Assembly: GCF_030247195.1 (NCBI RefSeq)
Contig: NC_080671.1
Location: 207,724,045 to 207,788,044 of the forward strand
From: Topomyia yanbarensis
Lineage: Eukaryota > Arthropoda > Insecta > Diptera > Culicidae
Length of the DNA stretch: 64,000 nucleotides
Direction: 5' to 3'
A program made the position numbers and the translations under genes. The notes below the pieces were generated by a model. It was not told where the DNA came from. It saw only the letters and a program-made list of their open reading frames with translations, and did no database searches. Of this stretch, positions 1 through 12,600 are shown piece by piece. Each line of letters opens with the position of its first letter. Within the stretch, counting starts at the first letter, position 1.

Positions 1-656
1 CGAAAAAGTATAGTATGCACAGGATGTACGTTCGCCAGGCTATTGTATACGAAATACGCAATAGAAAAAAAAAATATCAGAGAAAACCATATCTGAGATG
101 AATAATTCCATTGACGCACACTTTACCTTTGGATTCATTCCAGAATGTTTTCCAAAAGTCCATAAGTGAAATGTTGCAATCCTGTTTCTGTACATTGTTA
201 TCAAGCAGGTTCACCTTTGACCGATTTTCATGCCTTGTGTACAGTCGGTCCATGTGCCGCCACAACGGAACGAAAACTATTCAAGCAACCAAAAGTTAAT
301 ACCTTAAAGTACTCTTAAATGTTTACATTAAGTTCTTAGAGAACTTTCAAGCTTTTATTGGGAATTTAAAAATTGCACTGTTGGGAAAATTATATAAAAC
401 GAAAACTTTAGCATCCCTTTCCTATGGGAACTTTTGATTGATTCAGTAATGTTTGCTTGAATTTTTCTAGTAAAACAAATAGCTCAACCCCTCTATACGA
501 AATCACCCTGCGGAAACGTCCCCGAGAACAATCGAAAGAAAATACAAAAAGAAAAAAAAATGTGTTTATTAAAATAAATATTTACTTTTTGTTTGCCCCC
601 CCCTTCAGAAAAAAATTTGAACTTGGACATAATTTTTAAAAAAGATTTGTAATGGC
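1..656. other. No recognisable feature
   Basis: I see no supported gene, RNA or element here. Short open frames exist but carry no recognisable motif, and composition is AT-rich. A purine/A-rich and C-rich stretch near 540-605 is low complexity. Confidence 0.5.
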
Positions 657-822
657 CTTATCTCTAGTGAATAAAAGCGTGCCTGTGTGTAGCTCTGAAA
701 CAGTCGATGGCATTAAGAGGTTTTAATTTGGCCACGGATAATATTGCTTGCTCATAAAACTGGTTGCATTTTTAATGTCATCGTGGTCGTGTCTTGCACA
801 CAACCCTTAATTTTTTTCCAGA
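657..822 (+). repeat. Dispersed repeat, copy 1 (inverted copy at 58318-58480)
   Basis: About 160 bp that reappears in reverse complement at 58318-58480, matching along nearly the whole length with roughly a dozen or fewer substitutions seen by eye. Both copies end in AACCCTTAA followed by a run of at least seven T on the same strand. The sequence does not resemble any spliceosomal snRNA or tRNA I know, and I find no sustained reading frame. It is more similar between copies than most old repeats in this window, so it is either a recently active short element or a constrained sequence. The family is not identified. Confidence 0.7.
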
Positions 823-2289
823 GACGTTCTACAAAAACCTTCATCACCGAGTCGCTTGTAGATATTTTTGCATGAAAAAATTACAGAAAGTTATTGAAAT
901 GATACATTATAACACACAAAAGTAGTGGTCAATTCGCTTCACCCGAGGTTGTAAATTCGCGGAAACAGTGATTTTTTTACTAGCTGAAACCCTTACCACC
1001 CCCCCCCCCCCCTCTTACTAAGGTTATATCTTAAAAATAACCGTTTCGCGATCTTGTCGTTATCTTGTTTTTTCACAATTTTTGCTAATTTCCAGTGATA
1101 ACCACAATATTGTAGTTCAAAAACCAAATAGTAGTTTTAACAAAAGAACATAACATAGCATACTGTTGGAAAGATCATTTCTTCTTCTTTCCCAAACACA
1201 GAGAATTTTAAATCGGTTGATCTATGACCATGTAGAAATTTTTTTCGTGTTGAAAATCTTGAAAAATGGGTTTTTGGCTATAAATCAAGATATTGAGGGT
1301 ATATTAAATTGATCAAACGTGATTTTGTGATGAATTTGACGAGATCTACAACCTTTATCAGACCACTTCAAAAGTTCATTCAATTTTTTTTATTTTGTAG
1401 CACCGTGTGATTGTTTTTGAAACTAATCAATATTTCAAGGCAGTCGAGGGAGTTCGTGGTAATGTACGAATATGTTTGGTTCAATATGCCGACGACAGCA
1501 CACAAGCTGCCATTACATGGTCATGACATTATAAAAATGGCTGTTCTTCCAATTTGTCGTTTGTTTGAAGTAGAGGCTTCGAATAAAGAAGATCAAAGAT
1601 ATAGAAAAGAGGTAATCATCACGTGCATTGACCTGGATTAATGTTAGCTTCTGGCCCTATAAATTTTCACTTTGAGACATGAGCGAGGGAGCGATAAATT
1701 GGGATATCCACAAGAAGTACAAGACTTACTAACTTCCATTACTGTGTATTGCAAAATAAACTTATATAGTTAACTAAAGCTATACAAAAATGTGTTTAAG
1801 TATCACCATATGCCTGAAAATATGTCTGAAATTTATTGGTTTCGAATGATATGTCGTTCAAATACACTGTGACACTAAAGCCAAAATTAACATTTTCCAT
1901 GTTAGAAAATTTCTTATTTTGTTGTTTATAATCAATCCAAAACCATTTTTTGTGAAATCATACACTGAGAAACAAAGATATGTATAGTTAGAATACTTTC
2001 TATACCCGTCTCTTTTCTTCTGCTGTGATTTTTATGCATTTTCATGCATATACTTCTAGTAAGCATTCAATGAGTGGATAGACCGAATATGTCCAATGCA
2101 AAAAATTTACTGCAGAAGAAACGAGAGGCAGATAGAAATGTATGCTATCGATGCATAAATAAAATTCTGCGTGTATATTCCGTAATGGAATCCAGAATAC
2201 TAAAATATCTTTATTTCGCGTGGAAAGTTTTGGAAATTTCGGCCAACTTTTGTTCTGAGTACCATCATTGTGCGCTAGTTTCTTTCAAT
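823..2289. other. Non-coding, nothing recognised
   Basis: AT-rich DNA with a poly-C run (about 999-1012). The open frames here (for example 1411-1641 and 2074-2295) show no domain or motif. The right end may contain the decayed 3' part of the ORF1 fossil that follows, but I could not support that. Confidence 0.45.
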
Positions 2290-3220
2290 GGCTGAGATAT
2301 GGGAACATTTGGGGGTTTTATGTTCCAAGAAGTGCTGGGAACTCCTTTTCTGAACTAAGATATCCGAGATCATGAGCTACTTCCTTCAGTTCTGCACCAG
2401 TACTGCCTCGAGCTGTTATTTTTGTAGAACCTTTGGACCTTTTCAACGTTTAGGTGAGCAAATATTCCTCCTTTTTCTATTGGTTCTAGATACAGCAGAA
2501 TATGTTCATCAGAGTCGCCTTCGTCAGTAGACAAGTTAGTATATATGTTCATAGAGACCGATGGATTAGCTATCTTCAACATTTCTGCTAAAGATCGCTA
2601 AGAGCGTCCCTGAAAAGAACGCTTCAGTTCTTTTCGCGATGTTTGTACGCGGGACATGTCAGGATATAACGTGGATTTCCCTAACAGTAGAGACACTTTC
2701 CAACATCCCTTTCACGTGAGTCATCCACATGATTCCCATCGCATTTCCCACAAGTAATTTTATTGCTCCAGTGGGAGGCTGTGTGTACCAATTGTTTGCA
2801 CTTAGTGCAGTTCATTATAGATACACGAACCTTGTCAAAGAGGAGATAAGTAGGTAGAGGAGACCCGGCGAAAGTCACTCGATAAGAGTCTGAGTTGATA
2901 TATGTCCTCTTCCCGTCAGTTGCGACTTACGCTGAATGCAAACGTTTACAGTCTAGTATCTTCAGTGACTGAAGGTAATTCAAACATGAATCGTCATCTA
3001 CGTCAACTCGGTTGGTTATACTCTATACTCCATCGTAAAAGACCCGTCAGCAACATCATTTGCCTACTTCAAACTATTTTTGGAGTTTATCTGGGCGAAT
3101 TTCGCTATTTCTCTCATGGCTGAACTTCGCTTCCTCAGAAATCAAGAAATCTGCAATCAATTCAACTCCTTGTCTTTGGCCCGGAAAAAGATCACATACG
3201 GACCGTTTGACGAGCATGTG
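2290..3220 (-). pseudogene. Fossil ORF1 (gag-like) of an I-type non-LTR retrotransposon
   Basis: Read on the minus strand, several shifted frames line up in order with ORF1 of the full-length element at 13319-14704. Around 3215-3050 there is a GPYVIFFRAKDKELN-like stretch that matches the GPWVVYFRPKNKPLN region. At 2878-2681 follow VTFAGS-LP, then MNCTKCKQL with two CCHC-like knuckles, and KCLYC. At 2582-2290 lie the MLK, STG and KEFPALLG matches. Frameshifts and stops separate these blocks, so it cannot make a protein. No ORF2 part is visible to the left. It is an older, diverged relative of the 9182-15138 element. The outer limits are uncertain by about 100-200 bp. Confidence 0.8.
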
Positions 3221-3784
3221 TGTAGCTATTCAATCGAAATAATCCCGCTTTTCGTTGTAAAACTCGTTGCTTGCTGGACTTTCTTCTTCTGCGAGTAACG
3301 GTAGGAACTGTTACGGTAATTCCTTCACTACCTTAATAGAATTGTCCTGGAACAATGGATCACCGACGATCAGCTTACGATTGGCTAACAAAGCAATATT
3401 GCAGTATGTTACGAGGGTTACCAACCGTCCTTATTTTAAAGGACATGTCCTTAATCTCGATGATTTTGGAAAGCGTCGTTAATTTTACTTCAAATGTCCT
3501 TAGTTTTAGTCTCAAACCAAGCAACAAATCTAATACTTTTCGGTTTTAACTAAGTTTATAAAGGTTTTATTACAGTCACCACAATTTCTATAGGTTTTAT
3601 AAAAGTAAGAAACATGGCCAGATTATTCAGGTTTTATTGATATCTTAAAGCTAACTGCAAAGCCCCAATAAAATGTGTAATTGAGTACAATAATAAAAAT
3701 TCCTTTTAGCCTTATTAATTGCTTTATGGCAGCTTTAAAATACACAAGAAGTTATACAACTATCGCTACTGTAAACCCCTGTAA

Positions 3785-5545
3785 TAGGGTGTCCCAAAAT
3801 GACATCATGTTGAAAAAGTCATCGGGCTCACTTCTTAAATGAAAGGTTAGGGTATTAGGAGCACTTTCTTCTTCGGAGTGAATTTGCTAAAATGCTCCCT
3901 ACTGGTGGCGAATTTTGATTTTTTGAAAAATGGGCCGATTTTGGGTAAAATTTCACATGCGTGCCTCTTGAACTGCTCCTGAACGAGCTTAGATGTTTTT
4001 CACCATTTTTTTATTTGCTGAATGTCCTAATGGAGAAGTTTGGTTAGTTAGTTTGTACAAATTTTGAATTATAAGAGCGGCAGAGCCATTATAACTTAGT
4101 AAAAAGTGAAATTTTTGTTGTTTTTCAGTAATTTTTCTTCAAAACTGGGTATCTACAAAATTTTAAAAATAAAGAAAACACTTTATATAGTTGAGCCGAA
4201 TACTGGGGCGTAATTTTGCTGAAGAAAGTGTATAGCTACGGTCAATGGGGTATGAGTTATTTAAGTTTTTGTTAAATAACCATTTAACATTTTATGATAT
4301 TCATCAAAAATAACTCTGTTCTACAAAATAAAACAACAGAAGTGTGCTTAGTCCGCATATTATTTTTCGGAAAATTGAAGGAAAATGATGAAAAATGGCG
4401 TTTTTTGCTTGTCTCTAGCACATTAGAATCGGTTTTTATGAGCATATGACGATTTTTTAAAATTATACTTGTATACTAATAGCAATAGGGTTTGAAAATC
4501 ACTAAAATTAAACAAATATATCGAGTTAATGGCAAGTTATGGCGTATATTTGAAGGCTGAATAGATTGGCGTATTCACATTTTGTGTATAAGGTCTTATT
4601 TCTATGTTAGGAACTTTAAAGTGGAGAAAAAAACAGAAGAGTGAGGTGAGTGTTGAAAAACTGATATTTACTGTCACAGATGACATAATTCCGAAATAGT
4701 CGAATTTGGGGCAAATAACCTCGAAAAAGTTTTACAACAGAATACAGCGCATCTTCTGACACAATTATTTTGTTGAAGATGCCTTCTAGAAGTAATTATG
4801 GAGAACTAACTCTTCAAAAAATAATTAGAGACTTGGCGTCATTAGTTATCATTATTTTTATATTTTAAGTTACAAAAAAATCATCAGATGCTCATTAAAC
4901 GTCGTCCTGGCATGCTAAAGACGTACAAAAAACGTAATTTTTAATAATTTTCCTTCAATTTTCCGAAAAACAATGTGTAGTCTAAGAACATTTGAACTGA
5001 TTTATTTTTTGGAACAGCATTATTTTTGATGAATTGCTAAAAATGCCAAAGGTTATCCAACAAAAACTTAAATAACTCACACCCCATTAGCCGTAGCTAT
5101 ACACTTTCTTCAGCAAAATTACGTCCCTGTATTCGGCTCAACTATATAAAGTGTTTTCTATACTTTCAAAATTTTGTAGATACCCAGTTTTGAAGAAAAA
5201 ATGCTGAAAAGCACCAAAAATTTCACTTTTTACTAAGTTTTAATGGCTCTGCCGCTCTTTTAATTCAAGATTTGTACAAACTAACTAACCAAACTTCTCC
5301 ATTTGGATCTCAAAAAAAAAAAAATGCTGAAAAAAATCTAAGACAGTTCGGGACCACTTCAACAGGCATAAATTTGAAATTTTATCCAAAATCGGCCCAT
5401 TTTTCAAAAAATCAAAATTCGCCACTAGTAGGAAGCGTTTTATCAGATTCACTCCGAAGAAGAAAGTGGTCCTAATACCCTAACCTTTCATTTAAGAAGT
5501 GAGCCCAATGACTTTTTTAACATGATGTCATTTAGGGACACCCTA
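3785..5545. mobile_element. Foldback DNA element with about 600-bp inverted arms (hAT-like, non-autonomous)
   Basis: The two ends are inverted: TAGGGTGTCCC at 3785 and its complement ending at 5545. The arms continue matching inward to about 4400 on the left and 4930 on the right, with scattered substitutions and small indels. Flanks are CCCTGTAA (3777-3784) and CCCTGTCA (5546-5553), an 8-bp TSD with one mismatch. An 8-bp TSD with a TAGGG terminus fits hAT-like elements; P-like elements also make 8-bp TSDs. No transposase frame is present, only a 67-codon chance ORF. The 530-bp centre is unique AT-rich DNA. It must have moved with an enzyme supplied in trans. Confidence 0.85.
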
Positions 5546-5553
5546 CCCTGTCA

Positions 5554-6290
5554 CCACTCTTAATGTTGTTTTATAAACATTTTCAATAAAATAAGATAGT
5601 CTACGAAAAGCGTCTTCAAAACTCTTATAAGAGTATCTAGCTTCCACCGTTATAAATGCTCGCAGTTTTATAACGTATTTATTGTGAACAATTCGATTTA
5701 TGGCTGTACTGGTGAAGAGTAATTCACTAGATGCCATTATTATGTTTGCCACATAGTCGTTATTTTGTAATTTTTTTTTCATGGAATACGAATTGTTGAA
5801 AGTTTTATAAATGAGAATATACAGAATAAGCACTCACTTCATACTGTTATCTAAGCACTAGAAATAATTGAAGAACATAACAAAATTAATTGATATGAAA
5901 ATCGTAACGAATTCATTATTTTAATTTATTTAGCTGTGCGTACTTTTTTGCTAAAACAGCATTATAATTAGAGCGAAGGTATGCGATTCTCAATTTTATT
6001 GCTACCTTCACGATAAAATTTGAACGGCATGTTATTCATGACTGGTAAATTTATTAAAATCAGTCTGAATCAGAGAGCTGAAAGCATCGGATGTAGTTGT
6101 TCGTTGCTCTTCGCGTCGTGTCTTTTTGCTTTAACCTGACTAAAAGGCGTAGTATCGCGTCTATTCGATTCTGTATGTTGATAGTTCTAAATGTATTTTA
6201 TCGATTGTGACAGTGACTTTAGCGATAAGTTGTGTGATAGAAACAGCTATGAACTCGAGATAGAAGAGTGTCTGTGGTCATTAGATGACG
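5554..6290. other. Non-coding, nothing recognised
   Basis: AT-rich sequence. A minus-strand 96-codon open frame at 5543-5833 overlaps the end of the foldback element and has no recognisable motif. Confidence 0.4.
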
Positions 6291-6294
6291 AAGA

Positions 6295-6410
6295 ATAGGG
6301 TGACCATACGTCCTGGTTTCCCAAGACATGTCCTGGTTTTGCATTTACTGTCCTGGTGTCCTGGGAAGTCGAGGAAAATGCTTGATTTGTCCTGGTTTTT
6401 CTACTGTAAG
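6295..6410. repeat. Possible hAT-type element end with TGTCCTGG repeats
   Basis: It begins TAGGGTGACCATACGTCCTGG, a start that resembles well-known hAT-like terminal sequences. It then carries several TGTCCTGGTTT-like repeats within 110 bp. I could not find the matching inverted right end nearby, so it is either solo or truncated. Family assignment rests on terminal resemblance only. Confidence 0.35.
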
Positions 6411-7997
6411 CCTAATATATTTCTATTTATTCAGTCTTCGATTTTCACTATGCTCCAGATCGCAGTTACGACCGACCACAACTATAACTGCAACGTATAC
6501 TTATCCTCAATCGGAATGTGCGACAAACAAAACTTAATACAGTCGAATCTCCCAATGGTACCTTCCGATGTTTTTTTAATCTTAAGAGTGCCTCGTCAAT
6601 ATCGATGAAACAATGGTTACCAGCGCTTCTTCTCGGCTTAAATCGTCTTTCAATCCGGGACCCGAAAAATTCCCTTTGGTACCTTTCAAAAGACACATCC
6701 GCGTTTTGGTGTTTCTGCTTCTACTTGAGTTATCTTGCTAATGGCTTTTTTTCGTCTTACTGGAAATCCATAACATAAAAAGAAAAATAGCAACTATCGT
6801 AGAATAATTTCATTGAGCGCTCTCTCGACTGGGGATCATGCAATTACTATAGGGTCGATACCAGTACCTAATCAATCGCTCTGCTTGTTAACAGTGCAGT
6901 GAATCAAACAAACGTTTGTACCTAAAGTCGACACAGATCTTTCAATAGGGCCAAAGTCGCAATGTACTCAAATGGAGAAAAATCAGTTTCAATATACGGC
7001 GATGCTTTTCTAAATGTAGTTTTTATTGTAGGTATAAATTACTTTATGACCATGTTTTTCCGGAAGCATCTATGGTTAAACCTTATGACAATATAACAAA
7101 GAATTTAATTCCTATGTGCTTTTAGTGGGTAGAAACTAAAAAAATGTTTACGCCCAATTTGATTTCGCCCTTCAGCAACCACCATTTGCGGAAGGGCTAA
7201 ACGGTGTACATAATTTTCAGAAGGGCGCGGTAAAAGGGCTAAACTGACTCTGTCTTGCTGGGTAGGGCTGGGTAAATGGGCGAGCTTGACAGTATACTTT
7301 TTAATAGGGCTCAGCAAATGGGCGCATAGAAACCCAATGTAAATGATAGGGCGCGTGCATCTTTTCTTCAAATTTCATGAAAATATCGAAATATTCGAAT
7401 GTTTATGTGCAACAACTATCGAGTAGACATGATCCTAGTAGATATTGCTTATCATTTATATAATAGAACCGCCGTTTAAAGAATAATTTTGTGAATAATA
7501 ACCGTACGCCCGGTTCTGTCAAAAAATGTAAGTTTAGCCTTTATATTCCATATGAGAAGAAGGGCCTAAGTCGAAATCTCGAAGAAAATGCATGTTTCGC
7601 CGTTTTGTTTTCTTTAATTATAAATCGAACTAAAAACCATTTTAACTAATTTTCACCTCAATCTTGTAGTATTTTTGTCGCATAATGTCATAATAGCGAA
7701 AACGCAGTTTGTTTACATTTGCGATTTAAGCCCTAATGAAAGATCTATGTCGAAGTCTGCTGTCTATATGTACCGTGCCAGTACTATAAACAAGCAAAGC
7801 AGTCGAATAATAAAATTCGTCCCAAGCCAGTGTGAACAATGAAGCACCGTTACTTTCATTGGTGCGATACCGATCAGTCATTTCAAGATGTTTGAAACTC
7901 AACAGCAAAATTGAACAGCAAATTTTCAAATGTAGTTTAAACTATCGGAAGTCGTCGTTATACAAGCCCATACTCGTTACTGATAACGTTTAAAACT
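6411..7997. other. Non-coding, nothing firm
   Basis: Several overlapping open frames of 60-107 codons show no domain. Around 7150-7330 the motif AAGGGCTAAAC/GGGCG recurs a few times, suggesting a worn repeat, but no boundaries can be set. Confidence 0.35.
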
Positions 7998-8930
7998 TTG
8001 GCCATAACGGAAAGCTACGCTATGGAAGACAATATGCAACACGTCGTTGAGCATGATAATGTTAGGACCAAGGTACCCGTTTATATTGACAATGATAAGA
8101 TTGATATGCGTCTGCACGATCTACACTTGGGTACTATTAATAAATTTATTACAACCATCATGTCGGAATACGTAATACGTCCTTTAAGTTTGAAACCTGG
8201 AGAAAATTTTTCTAGATATTTCCAACGGTGTTTGTTGCGTGAGAATACGAGTGACGGAATCTATTCCTTCATATCTGAACATTCAATTCTAAGCAAAACG
8301 CATGACCAAATCTCAAATCACGCTGTGCACGTATGAAGGACAGACTCCTGCGTGCCTTACGTTGTTACACAAGAAGACACACTACGAGAAACAACGTACA
8401 CAAACCTCTAACGAAGCAATATCAACTGTAAGCATATCCATCACACAGCCCTTCATCAACATCAACTAAATCACAAACCACCGGAGTTGCACCAACGAAT
8501 ACAGAACCAACGCACAGCGTGAACGATCATTGTGATGCGCCTACTACTTCCCAATCAACTGCCAGCACCACTGATAATAAAGTAAATAACAAAGAACATG
8601 GATACGCGATCGTGACCCATAGGCCCCATAAACAATTCAAACCAGGTAATCGTGAGAGCCCATACAACATTAACAGCGAGGATAGTAATGAAAACGATAA
8701 ACCGAGACCGCTTTCTCTCCGCTAAGTGATCCACAAGCAACAAGAGGCTATGAAGTACATAAATATATCTTCAACAAGAAATAAGATCTTTGCGCAAAGT
8801 AACACACGCGTACACAAGATCCGATGGATATACTTTAAAATTCGATTTATTTATTTTTATTTACACATTGATAATATTATAAGACCCACGGCTTAGGTAA
8901 TGCATTGAGGCGTGTCAAATAAATGAAATA
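7998..8930 (+). pseudogene. Non-LTR retrotransposon remnant: decayed ORF1 joined to a 3' tail
   Basis: The frame at 7998-8336 starts in a VPVYIDNDKIDMRLHDL-like stretch and then shifts. The neighbouring frame carries SNGV--VRIRVTESIPSY and later LCTYEGQTPACL, the order seen in gag-like ORF1 proteins of mosquito I/Jockey-type elements. A serine/threonine-rich frame follows to 8725. No ORF2 follows. Instead, about 150 bp later, comes a tail ending TCAAATAAATGAAATA (about 8915-8930), which resembles the 3' ends of the other I-type copies in this window. It is therefore an internally deleted copy, with at least one frameshift in ORF1. The 5' limit is not defined. Confidence 0.6.
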
Positions 8931-9167
8931 GCTAATGAACGATTACCATGCCTTCACGCCTGGACACTGTCTAGCATCCTACATAACAGGGAGTATGGAA
9001 TGTCGGACTCAAACCAGTGCTGCGAAATTTCAAAATCAGTTACTTATTTCTGCTTGTATTTACCGAAACCAAAATTCCCTCCCTGATTCATTAACTTCCC
9101 AACTGACTGAAACTTCATGCAGAATGGAATGCTTAAGTGCAGAAGAAATATAAATTCCTTCACCAAC

Positions 9168-9181
9168 GAAAGCATTTATTT
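9168..9181. repeat. Target-site duplication of the I-type element (3' side)
   Basis: GAAAGCATTTATTT, identical to 15139-15152 at the other end of the element. The 14-bp length is typical for target-primed reverse transcription. Confidence 0.9.
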
Positions 9182-9636
9182 ATCTTAAAAATACGTTTAT
9201 TTAGGCCCAAATGCTGTAGCTTAACGAGGCCGATAATTCATTTTTTTTATATTACATGTCACATGTTAGTGGGGGAAGGGAAAGCCGTATTTAGGGGCGG
9301 CTTGCTCCCCTCTTATGTAAGTAAAGGAAAAAGGTAGGAAGTGGGATACATATTGTGTAATTGACATCGTCGTTTGCTGATTGATCATTGTGGCGGATAT
9401 GCACACTTTGTTGTAGTGTTGTAGTTTCCAGCCTGTAATCGCAGGGGCGAGGGGAGGGTCGATATTTCGGATAATTATTGGCACTCTATATCATCAGCAT
9501 GTGCGGTATGTCATGATATTCTGGATAGACGGTTATCAAGAAGAGTGTGCACCGAAGACTCGTGAAGCAATGCCATATTGTAGATACAGGGATAGGTTGG
9601 TGAGATTCTACTGTGAATGAGAGAGGGTAAAATGTA

Positions 9637-12600
9637 TTAAACTTGGACATCAATGGTTTTCAAAAAGATATAGATAAGAAAAATATAGGGGTGGTCACGG
9701 CTTGCCAGGACGTCCCGGACTGGCACATAGGGTGATCTACCTCGGGCCCGAAGGGAATCTATTAGTTGGGACCTGGCAACACAGTACTCTGCGCACAGCC
9801 AAACAACATGCTCGATGTCGTGATAGCCGTTCTCACAAACACAATGATTATTTTCAGCAAGCCCTATACGACGGAGATGCGCGTCAAACGAGTAATGGTT
9901 GGACATGATCCTTGACATCGTACGAATAAAGTCCCGGTTCACATCCAACCCCTTAAACCAAGCATTCGTTGATACCTTCGGGATAATGGAATGTAGCCAC
10001 CGTCCCAGATGCCCATTGCTCCATGAGGTTTGCCAACTATCGAGCGTCCTCTGACGAGAGATACTGAAAAATTCGTTGAAGCAAATTGGTCTTTCGTAAG
10101 TGTCGCCTTCTAATGCGCCCACCTAGGCTAAAGAGTCCGCCTTCTCATTGCCCGCAATAGAACAATGTGACGGGACCCAAACCAAGGTAATCTGGTAAGA
10201 TTTTTCAGATAAAGCACTCAGATATTCCCGTATTTTCCCCAGGAAATACGGCGAGTGCTTTCCAGGCTTCGCCGCACGGATGGCCTCAATGGAGCTGAGA
10301 CTATCCGAAACGATGAAGTAATGGTCTGAGGGCAGGGTGTCAATGATCCCGAGAGTATACTGAATGGCAGCTAATTCTGCGACGTAAATTGAAGCAGGAT
10401 CATTGAGTTTGAATGAGGCAGCAAGATTTTCGTTGAAGATACCGAAGCCTGTGGACCCGTCGAGAATTGATCCGTCAGTGTAGAACATTTTGGCGCAGTC
10501 GACTTGATGGTATTTGTTATAGAAAATATTTGGGACCACTTGTGGGCGAATATGATCCGGAATTCCACAAATCTCTTCCTTCATGGATGTATCGAAAAAT
10601 ACAGTTGGATCAGAAGTATCTAAGAGATGAGCACGGTTGACGTTATATGTAGATGAATTGATGTTCTGTGCCATGTAATCGAAGTACAAGGACATGAATC
10701 GGGTCTGAGAATTAAGCTCGACAAGCCTTTCGCAATTTGCAATCACCAATGGGTTCAGAATATCGCATCGAATGAGCAATCGATATGAGAGGTCCCAGAA
10801 TCGATTTTTCAGCGGTAGAACGCCCGCCAGCACTTCGAGACTCATCGTATGGGTCGAGTGCATGCAACCCAAGGCAATACGCAAGCAACGATACTGGATT
10901 CGCTCCAGTTTGATGAAGTGTATGTTCGCAGCGGAGCGAAAGCAGAAACATCCGTACTCCAACACTGATAATATCGTTGTTTGGTACAACCTGATTAGGT
11001 CTCCTGGATGGGCACCCCACCATGTTCCAGTTATTGTACGGAAAAAGTTGATCCTTTGTTGGCACTTCTGTTTCAGATACCTAATGTGACATCCCCAGGT
11101 ACCTTTAGAGTCGAACCATACCCCGAGATATTTGAATGTTGAAGCCTGAACAATAGTTTGATCCATTAATTGAAGCTGTAGTTGCGCTGGTTCACGCTTT
11201 CTAGAAAATACGACTAGCTCAGTTTTCTCCGTGGAGAACTCGATACCCAGTTGGAGAGCCCATGCAGACAAATTGTCCAAGGTATCTTGCAGTGGTCCTT
11301 GCAAGTCGACGGCTTTAGGACCTGTAATAGAGACCACACCGTCATCTGCAAGCTGCCTTAGCGTGCAGGAATTGACAAGACATTCGTCAATGTCATTCAC
11401 GTAAAAATTGTAGAGGAGAGGGCTTAGACATGAGCCCTGGGGAAGGCCCATGTAGCTAAATCGTGATGTCGATAAATCGCCATGCGAGAAATGCATTTGT
11501 TTTTCAGACAACAGGTTTAGCAAAAAGTTATTTAAAATTGGCGAAAGACCATGCTGGTGCAACTTCTCATAAAGAATGTTGATCGAAACTGAATCGAAAG
11601 CCCCCTTAATATCCAAGAATACTGATGCCATCTGCTCTTTGTTAGCATATGCCATTTGAATTTCTGTTGAGAGCAACGCAAGGCAATCGTTCGTCCCTTT
11701 GCCTTTGCGGAAACAAAATTGTGTATCTGACAGTAAGCCATTTGTTTCGACCCAATTGTCGAGCCGAAACAGGATCATTTTCTCGAACAACTTCCGGATA
11801 CAGGACAGCATTGCAATCGGACGATACGAATTGTGGTCGGAGGCTGGTTTTCCTGGTTTTTGGATGGCGATGACCCTCACCTGTCTCCAGTCATGTGGGA
11901 CAATGTTACCCTCAAGAAACCTATTAAATAAATTCAACAAGCGTCTTTTGGCAGAGTCTGGCAGATTCTTCAATAAGTTGAATTTAATTCTATCTGGCCC
12001 CGGGGCTTTATTGTTACATGATAAGAGAGCAAGTGAGAACTCCACCATCGTAAACGGTGTTTCGTTCGCGGTATTGTAAGGCGACGCGGCGCGGTAGATT
12101 TTCTGCGCCGGGGCGGAATCCGGACAAACCTTCTTGGCGAAATCGAATATCCAACGGTTTGAATATTCCACGCTCTCGTTAGTACTGTTTCGGTTTCGCA
12201 TACGTCGGGCCGTGCCCCAAAGAGTGCTCATCGATGTTTCTCTTGTTAACCCGTCGACAAACCGGCGCCAGTAACTGCGTTTCTTAGCTTTCATTAAATT
12301 TTTCATTCGCTTTTCTAATATCGCGTACACTCGATAACTAGCAACTAACCCGTCGTTCCGGAAGGTTTTATACGCGGCAGCTTTCTCCGCGTACACGTCT
12401 GAGCACTCTTTGTCCCACCACGGGTTGGGAGAACGTTTTTGGGTGTTCACGTCGGGTACTCGTTTCGTCTGAGTTTGAATCGCGCTATCGAGAATCGAGT
12501 TGGACAAAAACTTATATTCTTCCTCCGGGGGAAGTATCTGTGTTGAATCGATAGTTTTGGATATCTCAGCAGCGTAGCTCTTCCAATCAATGTTTCGTGT

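Noticed and set aside
1411..1641. 76-codon open frame as a gene
   Set aside because: No recognisable domain and no similarity to anything else in the window.
7105..7371. Minus-strand 88-codon frame
   Set aside because: It overlaps worn GGGCTAAAC-type repeats and has no domain.
10712..11065. Open frames antisense or shifted to the I-type ORF2
   Set aside because: Shadows of the real frame; identical shadows recur in the 46-53 kb copies.
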